Assembly (NCBI GenBank): GCA_017893485.1
Contig: CM030361.1
Span: forward strand, 140,572,461-140,636,460
Length of the DNA stretch: 64,000 bases
Direction of reading: 5' to 3'
Source: Hemerocallis citrina
Lineage: Eukaryota; Streptophyta; Magnoliopsida; Asparagales; Asphodelaceae
The notes under the pieces were generated by a model, which ran no database searches, was not told where the DNA came from, and saw only the letters and a program-made list of their open reading frames with translations. Below, piece after piece: positions 45,400 through 57,900 of the stretch; the stretch's first letter is position 1; each line of letters begins with the position of its first letter. A program made the translations under genes and the position numbers.

Positions 45400-45480
45400 G
45401 CCTTGCCACTCAAAGCCCAATACGGCCCAGATATAATTCCGAGGCCCACCCAATCCAACCATCCTCACTCCCAAGTAAAA
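45400..45480 (+). promoter_or_regulatory. UBA5 proximal promoter with GCCCA motifs
   Basis: AAAGCCCAAT, ACGGCCCAGA and GAGGCCCACC occur within 50 bp, 45-80 bp upstream of the ATG. Read in reverse these are TGGGC elements (site II type) frequent in promoters of plant housekeeping genes. No TATA box is obvious. Confidence 0.5.
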
Positions 45481-45491
45481 CTCCAAATCCG

Positions 45492-48400
45492 ATGGGTTTC
45501 GAACACTATACTAACGAGCTCGCTCTGAGAAAATCAATGGAGGAAGAACTCAGATCGCTACTTGAAGACATGGAATCCCTAAAGAGATCAATCCCCAATT
45601 CCGATCACCATGATTCCATCAACAAAGTAATCCTTCTCATTCCGATCTTCAATTTCCTGTTATGTCTTGTCCTTGGTTGATGCGATCCGAGAATTTCATT
45701 TCATAATCTAGGGTTTTCTTTCAGTTCTTGATTTCGTAACGCGCTTTCTGTTTTCTTGTTTAGATTCAAGAAAAGGTGGACAAAATGGTGAATTCTGCTA
45801 AATTGGGGACTGGACGGCGCTCCAAAGTCAAGGTTTTTTTATGACTATATTACGTTATTTAGGGTTTTGTTGCTGTTGTGATTTAGTTAGTGATTGCGAT
45901 TATACTGGATGGATTCAGGATATGAGCGCGGAGGTGGTGGATAGCAATCCGTACAGTAGGCTGATGGCGCTGCAGAGAATGGGGATTGTGGAGAATTACG
46001 AGAGGATACGGGATTTCTCCGTTTCCATTGTTGTATGTATTCTTTTAGCACTTTCTTAATTGTAATTATGTTGATTAGGGTGTGTTTAGAAAGCGAGGAA
46101 CTAGGATTGGATTCTTTTATTACATGGGAAGTGGAATAATGAAATAGGAAACTTTAGTGTACAATGATTGATGTATTCATACTTCACCATCAAATATGTG
46201 TGTCCTTGGAACTATTTTAATGTGTCTATGTTTGCGTAATTGAAGTAATCTAGTTTGTTCCTAGTGTTTTCCATAATTGAAATAGTGAAGTTTTTGTGAG
46301 GACACTGTACAGACGGTTTATTGATGCTTGATAGCCAACAATTATTTTTTAACATAAAGCATTTTGTTTCAAGTTGTTGGTTCTACCTTTTTGAGTGCCA
46401 TTATAGTGTGGTGTGAAAGAGCTAATTACATCTTGCAATAAATTCGAGATACAAGTCCCACTCATGTCAAATCGTGGCATTTTTCCGAGAAAAATAGACG
46501 AAAACTAAAAGGATCACATTTTACAACCCTTTCTTCTGCGAAGGGGTTTGGATATTATAGAGAGAACATGGGCTTGATGTAATTGTAGATGTGCACACAC
46601 ATATAAATTATGTATTGGTTAGTTGTCATTCTCCTTGATTCTTATCGCAATTTGAACAGATAATGCTTCATAATTTTTAATTTTACTTTGAGATATCTAC
46701 ATTAGTGTCTTCCCAATATGGAAAGTATGGCAGACAACCAAAAATCATAGTGGGCCAAAGTTGAAAGTTTTAATTTCCTCTTCCCGATTGGTTATCTCAA
46801 GATACACATTCCTTAACTCTATCTGCTTAGTATTTGAAAGAAATTTTCTTATTAATAGCCAATTTAGCGGAATATGAAATTACTCCTAAGTTGTTATGAG
46901 GTGAGCACTATCATTATAATATATATTCCAGCAACTGAAAAATGTTTCGTATTGGGTTGCCAAAGGGCTATACAAATTTAAGAAATTAACTGTGATAAAC
47001 CATTTGTTTGATGATATTCGTGTTCTTTGAAAATTGAAAGATACTTTGATTTTGTAACTTTACCTTTTTGTATCATCTAGTCTCACTGTATCAGTACTTC
47101 ATTGTACACAGATAACTTCCACAAGGTCAATTGATTGTACTGAAAGATATTTGTGGCTTAAAATTGTTCTATTTGCACCTCTAAAAATTGCTTCATATCC
47201 GGCAAAAGACTCGAGTGAGAAATGAGAGTGAGTGCTAGTGATCAATGGAATTCATCCTAGATTTTCCATGGGCCTTTAAAATAATGTTACTATGATCACT
47301 ATGCATAGGATGGGCACTTACCATATTGAAATCATGCTGTAGTAAACACATATTAGATGGCATTTGTTGAACAGCCTTAAGACTTGTCCTCCTCAAACTC
47401 AGAGACCGAAGATATAATCAACCTTGTAGCCTCCTTCAAGGGATCGAACAATGGAACCCACGTATCATTAATTTTCTCAACTTTGTTGTATATTTAGATG
47501 ACAATTGTTGGATACTCATTAAACATATGTGGACACATCGCAAAAATCTTTTCAACTTTCATGAGGAAAGGTGTCAAAATAAGGGTTCAGATGAAGCATA
47601 GTGAACTAGGTTATGTTCCATATACGAAGATCAATAAGCTAGAACTTTAACCTGTACTATTGATGTCAAACAAATGTTTGAAGAGTAAAGAGTTTACTAT
47701 TTTATAAATATTAGATACTTAATTAAATAATTTTAATCTTGTCTTTCCTAGATCGAAAGAAGAAACCGAAAAGCTCTCTAAATCTGCTACTTCACTAACT
47801 CCATTGTAGCGATATGGCAATTACTACTGAATTACTGATCAATGTTTCCACTTTTGTATTTGACATTAAGTGCAATATATTATTTGATGGGCAACTCTAT
47901 TTTACTTCTCAGTGTTCTGATTTAACTGAAACAAATGCATGTACATAAATAATGTTATTGCAGATCGTAAATAATTCATATAGATGCCTTTACAAGTGGG
48001 TCTCATATTGGGATAATGAGATTCACGTTGCCATGGACAGAATGATATTTTTGAAATGAATGAGGGTTTATTAGTCATTACCATATGACTGTATTTGAAT
48101 ATAAAGTTATCAGTTATATATACTGTTTCTATATACTTTTGCTGTAGGGAATAGGTGGGGTAGGTAGTGTCGCTGCAGAGATGCTCACACGGTGTGGGAT
48201 TGGCCGCCTACTGTTGTACGATTACGACACTGTGGAGCTGGCAAACATGAACAGACTTTTCTTTCGCCCAGATCAGGCACGTTGTCCTATATTTTCTCAA
48301 TATGTTTCTTTTAGTATTGTTATAGTAGAATAATGATTGTTTTTCCCCCCCTTTTATATCTACTTGCAAATTCCTGTTTTACGTACGATTTGGAATATAG

Positions 48401-48963
48401 TAAGAATGCCCTCCTATTTGTAATTGCTCTTCTCCTCGTTGGAAAGTTTTCCTGATAGATTCTGTTTAGCTGTTGTAGGCTGGCATGACCAAGACCGATG
48501 CTGCTGTCCAGACCTTATCAGATATCAATCCAGATGTTGTACTGGAAGTAAGAATTTCTGTAGTGTTTTGGTTTTTGAGTATTATTGTGTCATCCATACT
48601 GCTTCAGATTGCTTGCCATTTCATTATTAAATTATATGTATATTTCCCTTATCCTTTTGTGCTAATAAATACATTCGGTGCTTGTAGTTCACATATAATT
48701 CAAAAGTTGGGGAAATGACATTCATAAAAATTAGTTTTTGCTGTTGATTTTGTTTCACTTTATCGTGTTTCAACTTTTATATATATATATATATATGAAA
48801 ATAGGGGTATGAGCAATTTGCTCATTTAGTAAATGAGCAAGTGATGAGGTGGCATGCATGTGATTGGGAAATCCTAAAAGTGGTTAGATACTCAATGTAT
48901 CACATGCATGCCACCTCATCAATTGCTCATTATTAAATGAGCAAGTTGCTCATATCCCTTTTA

Positions 48964-48995
<32 letters not shown>

Positions 48996-51900
48996 TATAT
49001 ATATAATCAGCCAATATGCATTGTGGAAGGGTGCCAATTAATCCATTTCGTGTCGCATTATATTTGGTTTGGAAAATTCCGACTGCCTCTATATTTGGTG
49101 TCTCAGTATGAGGAATTTTGTACCTAAGACTCCCACTAGGCCCGAGAAACTGCATACTGCATTAAATTCCAGTATTAGTTAAATTAATGGAGGTTCATTT
49201 TCTGATTCTCTGGAGGTAGATAAGTTCGCTAGTATAACATAATGTACGTCTATGATTTGGAAATACTGATGATGAACAGAACTTATAGTTTTATAGCCTG
49301 AACAGTTGATTTTATTGTCTCGCAACGGCAAAATCTTTGTGTGAAAAATACGAAGATCAAAACTTGTATCCGTTGTTAAGATGTTAGGCTAGGTGGCTCC
49401 TACTATCTAGGCCCTCCTAGGGCTGCTTAGTCAAATTTCCGGAAGCCCAACTTTGCCCAAGGACCTGCCTAGGCTGCTTCTTACAAGTTATAACAATGCT
49501 TTTTCACAAATCTTTGGGGTTGTCCATCCAAGTTCCTAGTATGACACTGTCTTCTCTTGTTCTTGAAGTATAATGTCCTTGAAGAGATTACTTTTAGCGG
49601 GTTGACGGTAGGTTGAAAATGGGTTATAAAATGAGATGCTGCTGCCACATCCAAACATAAGCTGTTGTACCAAACACCATAATTGTGTTATCGAATTATA
49701 TTGATTTGTCATCCAGTCATAGCCAGAAAAAAGGGTATCACATGCAGGGGTAGCATAAATTAGAGTATGGCATGGCGAAGGGATGCTTTAGAAATGCTCT
49801 TATGGGGTGACATGAATTTTTAAGTATCAATCAATCCGACTCAGGTGCCTTTTTTATTTGTTTGATCTCCATCAATCTACTTTATCTTTCGCAATGGTTT
49901 CTGCTAGTTTCTAAGTGTGCATTATGTAACCCCAATAGTAATTGCTTTCTTTTATCTTGATAGAGCTATTCATTAAACATCACAACTGTGAAAGGTTTTG
50001 AGGTTTTCATGGAGAGCCTCAAACGAAATCCGAAGAAAGGTGAAAATACTGGAGTTGATCTTATTTTGAGTTGTGTTGATAATTATGAGGCTCGTATGGT
50101 TGTGAACCAGGTTAGTACCTTGTAAGACTTCATCTTATGTTTTGTAGCTTTACATTTTACTTTATTTACTAGGGAGTAGGGACAGCCTGTGTCTCACACA
50201 GTGATTAATTTTCAGGCATGCAATGAGCTGAACCAGACTTGGATGGAGTCTGGTAAGAGAACCTATTCATTTTCCTTACTCAGCAAATTTTGTTATTAAT
50301 TTGTAGTAATTCTTCAAAAATTATGTGTCTGCGAAGGTTTTGTTTATCATTTATAAATCAGTAACATAAAAAATTGGGAATTGGGTGGGGACTGCTTGCA
50401 TACACGTGTCTACATTAAGTATACAGTATACTAAGCCTAAACATCTTAATAATCTCATGATCCACGTTTATTTTAATTTGACAAAAGCCCAAAACCATGT
50501 GAAGTTCACATCTTTTTCATATTAAATGCATCCATTCATGACGTTAAATTTACAAATTGGCCAGGCGTGTAAACAATACTCATAAACCAATTTAAAGTTC
50601 TTTTATACAAATTGACCTGTTATCATCGATTTGGAGTTTTGAAGACAACAAATTTGTATTTACTTCCCCAATAATAATATTTTTGTTGTCCAACTACTTG
50701 GCTGTCCAGTTTGAACTCTTATGGAAAGGCAATGGAGATTAAGCTTAATATATTAATCACAACAATACAAAGGTGAACAATGAGATATTGTTTGGTTTTC
50801 AGAGGACCATTTGCAAGAAAGTTGGTTTGGGCAGTTGGGCTGTCAATGAGATTAGTTGGGAATAGAGATATATGCAAGGGATCACCTATGACTCAGATTA
50901 AGGAAAGAAACGATTAAAAAGGACAAAGAGAGGGACTTATCGTTAAATCCAACTGTAAATGGATAGTTCACCTGCCAATTACTCAGGGCAAATGGATAAT
51001 TGAATATACAGAACTAGCGAAGGAAATGCAATTTGCAACCCTTACGGGCGTTGGGATAAGTTGAACATGATGTAACATTTTCAGACATTTTGATTATAAA
51101 GCAATATGCCACATTGGGCACAAGTAACAGTGGGTAACTGAATGGGGTCAATTATAGGGTTAGCAGAAAATGACTGGGGAACACCAAGCATCAGAGCCTG
51201 ATACTATCATCAACGAGCTTAGTAAAATTATATAAAATTGAGGATTGGTTTTCACTGCACCAGTTTGCTACCAAATACCTTTGTTGTGGTACAGATTCGT
51301 GAGAAATTTTATAGGATGTTGAGATGTTTTTTGTTTACACGAGGGAGTAAAAATTAGGTTTGGACGGAACTGCTCAGAGCTTGTTTGTAAGGGGCAATTG
51401 CTTATCGTAATTGTTAAGGTTGCTTTGGAGATATGAATCCTGTGGGTTAGTGGGTTGGTTGTTTGCTCATCAATTGATTGCCTTCAGATTTCTTGACCTG
51501 CATGAACAGTGCCTAGTGGGCACAAAAGCTGGGGGCGTCACTCACCCTGAGGCCTCTGGTGGTTGGCCTTTCCCCCATCGACTTCTAGAGACTTCTAATG
51601 GTATCTTTTTGTAATCAATCAAAGGCACAAGGAATTCAAATGACTCATTAATTTTGATTACCTTGAACTTTTTATAAAAACTGTGACACTGTGTCATGTA
51701 TAACTTAAACATATTACACAAATCTTATTTCTTTCCCCGTTTTATCTAAATAAATAAAATAATAGATACTTGGGCTGTAACAGTAACTTTTTTTTCCTTT
51801 GTAAAACTAGTGGAACTATTGAAAGTAAGTTCTTACCAGATTGGAGTGAAACTTTCTTGCCTAATCGTAAAATTTTGTTATGTTGAAACTCAGTCATATT

Positions 51901-54900
51901 TTGTTTTACAACTTTAAGGTTTGGATTTGAAAGTATTCCTGTCCACACAGTGCTTTGATTAAAGTGAAAATAAACTGCTTGAGTTTATATGGACAACTTC
52001 TGTCAGCGATATGTTAAACCAAAATTTTATCAAGAAGTTGGGGCGAATTCACTGAAGAAAATTGTGTTGCAGGCGTATCTGAAGATGCAGTGTCTGGTCA
52101 TATACAGTTACTGATTCCTGGGGAAACAGCCTGTTTTGCATGTGCCCCACCTCTGGTATATGCATATAAATAAGCATCATCCTCGTACTTAGACTGCACT
52201 ATTCTTTCAAATGATTACTTCTGGGATCTGTTTGGATGTGTATTGTTAAGAATGATGAAATTGTAAATTCAAGCCAATTTAAAACTTCATGTCAGATAGT
52301 TAGAACTACCTGTACTTCATTAGCTTATGACAGATGCTAAGCTCATCTATCATATTTGATGAAGCCAAATTATCCTATATATCTTAGTCTTTGATGTACA
52401 TCTCTCTAGGCTTTTTGGGGTGACCTACCTCAAACTGTATATTCCTCTGTTGTAGATTCAGTAGGAAAAAGATCGTGCTTCTTTCTTTTTCCACCCAAAT
52501 TACAATTGATGGTAGAATAGAGTTGTGGGAGTCATATATTTGCAGTGGAGAAAGTAAGATACAAAATCTGAAGAAAGTCAGCATATTATCTTGTAATGTC
52601 CAGTGGTGTCTATATATTTCCATTTTTAGTTGTGGGGGTTTGTTCTAATCCGAGGTGAATATTCAGTGATGGTAAATTTTATTTTGTTCAGTACTTTATC
52701 TATGAAGACTTCAATAATTCAATGTGTTTCTCTTGTGGTACTCTTCAAGTTACTCTCAGTTGCAGATTGGGTAGAAGTTATTCTAGTCACCTATTAAGCC
52801 CAGAATCAATATTTCCCGCAAAAAGTTGATTTGTTATGTAATTTCAACCATAAGAGAGTGGAGATGATATTTTATGGAAACATGTGGCAGGTTGTGGCAT
52901 CTGGGGTAGATGAACGTACACTTAAGCGTGAAGGAGTATGTGCTGCATCTTTACCAACTACTATGGTAAGGAACCCTTATGTTGTCCAAGCATGAAAATC
53001 TTGTTTTCAAGTGAGGATATTTTTGTATCAGATGTCTAATTGTCAACCGCTAGTTTGAAGTGTTGTCTTGGTTTCCTTTATTGACATTAATAATCACTAT
53101 TTCGATAATGCAGCATGCACCTTGTTCCTAAATGCTCCTGTGATAGTTTGTTCACATGTTTATGATGAATTTTTTATTATTTTTAGTGGTTTGGCCCTAG
53201 ACATAAATTATAGTTCTCGCTATTTAATGTATTTATGCTGTATACTATTTTGCCTCTTCTGTTGGGTTGTGAACGATCTCTTCCCAGGGGTCCAAAGGAA
53301 ATATATAGCATTGGCCTATAGAACTTAACAAGCAGATCTGTTTTCTTTTCATGACTGCTTTCCCCTTAACTCATTATGCACCTTTAAGTTTTATATATAT
53401 TGTACCCTTATTTTTCTTAATTTTCTTTTCCTTGTAAAAATTTTCGACAATAAAGTTTCTGATGATAAGTTATTTATCTATTTGTGAATTATAAATTGAA
53501 AACGTGATAATCTATATGGGTAATGATGTGTGCACAACCTCTATACACAAATTTACTCCAGAAGGATTATGCCCCATTAGACTGTTGAGTAAAGTTTATT
53601 CAAAAAGGTTGTGACCATAGATTGTGAATATGGGTACCGTAGACGGTATTGCTCATATTCATGCTCTTGATGAAGTAATGGCAGGTGAATTAGTGAAACT
53701 TGAAGAGGGTATTATAAGCATTGTTCTCAATTTGGAATCAAATAATCTTGGCGTTTTATTAGTGGGTAATGGTTTGATGATGCAAGAAAAAAATTAAAAA
53801 AAAAAGGAAATATTGCTCAGATACCCATGGGGAGGCTCAATCTGTATTCATCCTGTGTTAAGCGCAAAATTATCCTAATGAGTTATACATGTTTGGAAGT
53901 CTGATATACGTTAGAAATCTACCCCCCTCCAGAGCACAAATTGTCTTTGATGTGTTTTTTTTATAAATATCATCAACATAATTTGACACTTTTGTCGTGT
54001 GTTGCTTCCTCTACCTAACCATTGTATAAGAAGCATTAGGAACCTACTTTTAATTTTCTCAAATCTTTATATATACAATTATGGCTATTGTTTATCGTTG
54101 CTTTGTTGAATGACCTTATTTGAATCAGTATATGTTTTGTATTTAGTTTGTTCTATCCTGTAAAATAACTATAATATTGTGAAATTTTCCAGGGAGTTGT
54201 TGCTGGTCTCTTGGTTCAGAATTCACTTAAATACTTACTAAAGTTTGGACAAGTTTCTCCTTATCTGGTAAATTCAATCTCTACCCAACATTTATATGGT
54301 TTCTATTATCTTTTGTGTTCTATATTTTCCTTTTACAGTTTGTGGCTTTATGTTTATCTCATTTACTGTTAATTGGAGCCATGTACTTCTTGCTTTTGTT
54401 ACTCATAAAATATCTGTCATACCTCAAAAGTGCACAAATTGATGCTTGATTTTGTTTTATAGTGCTTCACAACTGACCTATCTTTAAGCAAGTTTATTGG
54501 TTACAGGGAACACCTATAATTAATTATAAGTTGTTTTGATTAGTTTTAACATTTCCTGTCAATTACAGGGGTACAATTCGCTTAAGGACTTCTTCCCAAC
54601 TATGGAAATGAGGCCTAACCCCCAATGTTCAAATTCAGCATGTCTCGAGAGACAGGTTATGTGAATTCTAGTACCCGCTGGTTGAATAACGGCTTAAATG
54701 TTTTAATCTGAGTATATACTTTACTCTGACCACTGATGGAAGTAAATTATTTTTACAGAAGGAATACATTCTAGCAAAACCAGCCATAGATGCATTAGCT
54801 AAGGCAAAGTTAGAGGCTGAAACATCTTCAAGCACAGAGGCCCCTCTTCACATGAATAATGAGTGGAACATAAGGTAATTTATCCTAGCTGATCGTGAAT

Positions 54901-57900
54901 GTTATTGCCAGAAAAGGACTTGTTGCTTTTGAGAAAAACAAAGAAAATAATTTGGGATTGGTATTACAACAATTTATTTATGTATTGTATAGTGAAGTGT
55001 TGTAGTTTATATTCCTTGTTGAAAACAAAGTTTAGATACCTATAGGTATATTTCTAGTGAAGATTATGCAACATATACTTAGCTTTGCCATGACCTACAA
55101 AATTTAGATACCTATAGTTAGTTTCCAAAGTGAGCATTTTGTGGCGAGGTAACTACAGGAAGAAAATAACTGTGGTTCTTTTGGAGGATAACTACAGGTA
55201 TCTTAGCCTTTCGTGTTAGTGTAGGTGCCCTAGAGGCAATACAATGATATTATGTAATCAGTATTATTGACATTATGTTCTATTTGATTATATTAATAAT
55301 TTATTATGCTTCGTATTTACTGCGTTATAAATGTTAGCATGATAAATGTCCTTAGATTATTAATACGAACTATATGAACATGAGATTATATATAGTATAA
55401 TAATCTTAAATGTCCCTAGTCGAGTATTATTATTATTAGGACAGTAATAATACATTGAGACTAGTATGTTGATTGATTGATGACCACCTCTCATGGGTCA
55501 TTAGTATAGAGATACTAAAATCAATACATAGGTAAATGTAAGAGTACATTGTACTGGACAGACCCACTGTGAGATTCAACCATGGAATAAATAAATAAGT
55601 GTCATAAGTAATCTCACTGTGATAATGGTGTAATGGTCCTCTGACCTGAAATCATTATAATTCTACACGAGAATTAATGTACTTTGATTCTATCAAAAGT
55701 TATCTTTAATCGGGTAATGATAAAGATAGTATTGGGTTCATTATGAATCGTGTGAGAAATGTGAATGATCTAGATGGAATTTAACCCTCCTAATTTTAGG
55801 AGCGATATTATCGGCTTCTTGTTTGAGTGAGACTATGAAATGCATGACCATGCTCAAATATTGATTTGTTTGAATAGTCTACTCATCGATCAAGAAAATA
55901 AAGATTAAATTATTAAGAGGATGACACGAACCATGCCTCTAGTTTAATCTATAATATCAAGGTTAAAAGGATTATATTACACGGAGACATTAGTCACGAA
56001 AGGTTTAATTGAATCACCAATTATTATTATTACTTGGGTAGTAATGATGTATTACTAGATGCCGCTCATTGTTTATAATTTTATTATTAGATAATAAAAT
56101 TATTGCCAACGTAATAATAACCTAAAGGGTCACACACTTAGAACGTTTAAAAGGAGTTTTAATTTAAATTCGGAATTTAAATTAAATGATTATAAATTCG
56201 AAATTAGTTATTTAATTAATTGAGTTGGACTTGATTAATTAAAGTGTAATTCGAATTTAAATCTTTAAACCGAATCAGTTTGGTTTAGTAGAAGCCCAAA
56301 CCGATTACGGTTACGCCCACCTCATTCTCTCTTATAAATACATAGAGATGTATTGGTTTAGGGTTTATCTTTTGGCAAATTCGTTTTCCACAAAAACCCT
56401 AGCCGCTCCAACTGTTGAGAGGCAAGAGAGAGAGAGAGAGAGATAGAGGCAAGCATCATCGGCTAGTACCGGCTCCCTTGATCGTTGGACGATCGGACGT
56501 TCGTGTGGACTGCTTTAGAGACGCGGATCTTGCTACAAGGGTTGCGTGGTGATTGTATAACAGGACCTCCATCTTTCAGCCTTCGTAAAGCTCTTAAAAG
56601 GTAAAATTCCGTTTCTCCATAATCAGCTATGTCTTGTACACGGATCCTAGGGTTAGGGTTTCGGATTTTATGGTTTTACGACTATTTTTTTTTCCGCTGC
56701 GTTTGTGCCCCGAAATCCTTCATTTCGAGCCCAAAAGGTTAAGACACCTGTAATTATCTCTCTCCTAAAAAAGTTTCTAAACAGATCTAGCATAATACAA
56801 GTATAGGTTCAGAGTGATTTGTTATGCTTGGTCTAAATCTCATTATTTAGATAGTGGACGGCTTTCAACCCATTTCCTATGATGTGCAGGCAGAACAACA
56901 TGCATAGGACTGCATACAAACACAATGACAAGAAAATTTTGAAACATCATAGATACAACTTTATATAGTTACACGAGCAATTATTCTATGTACACCACTC
57001 GATGTTGATTTGTAGCTAACTATTAAGTACAGACTATTGGATTTACATCCGATTGCAATTGGATAGGATAGATTATTTAAGCTTTTCTCTATTAAGTTAA
57101 TTACTATTTATACTTTTGAAGTTGAAGGGAAATTTTATAGGGCGGCTGGTAGATCATCAATGATGTATAGAGCAGAGTATTGAGCAATAAAGAAACAACA
57201 TGTCCAAAAATGAGTATAGCGGAGATAAGGATGCTAAGATGGATGTGTGGTAAAACCATGAAAGATAGAATTAGAAACGAGTATATACGAGACATGCTAA
57301 AAGTAGCTCCTATCCAAGATAAGTTAAGAGAGAATCGCCTCAGGTGGTTGGACATGTCACACGTAGACCTAGTAGTGCCCTCGTTAGATAGAGCGATTGA
57401 TAAGTATGGAGGGTAGAGTTAGGAGTAGGGGAAGACCTAAACTTACTTGGGTGGAAACGGTGAGAAAAGATATGATAACTTGTGAGCTTACAGAAGATAT
57501 TGCGCTAAACCGAGCAGAATGGAAAACCATAATTCATGAAGCCGACCCCAACTAGTTGGGAAAAAGGCTTCATTGTTGTTGTACTATTTATACCATTTGA
57601 TACTTGGATCAATATCCAATAGCAATTTGTAATCCTAAGACCATCCACAGTCGTTTGCTATATATGCCATTTTGCCATATTATAGCAAACGAACCGCTGC
57701 AATCATTTCTCATTTTGCCATTTTATAGCAAACGTGCTATATTCGTTTCTCATATATGAGAAACAGAATAGCGATTCTCAAATTATAAAGGACGGGGAAT
57801 GATTCCCCGTCCGGGATATGATACCCCGTCTCTCCCACTTAATTTTTTTTTTTTTTTTATGATTCCCTCAGACGGGGAAACATACCCCAGCCGGGGTATG

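Noticed and set aside
48277..48284. GT donor four bases downstream of the GC donor of UBA5 exon 4
   Set aside because: Using it would add four bases and shift the frame of exon 5.
51411..51614. Small frame in UBA5 intron 7 as an exon
   Set aside because: The UBA5 reading frame joins exactly from 50252 to 52073, and the frame lacks splice sites and homology.
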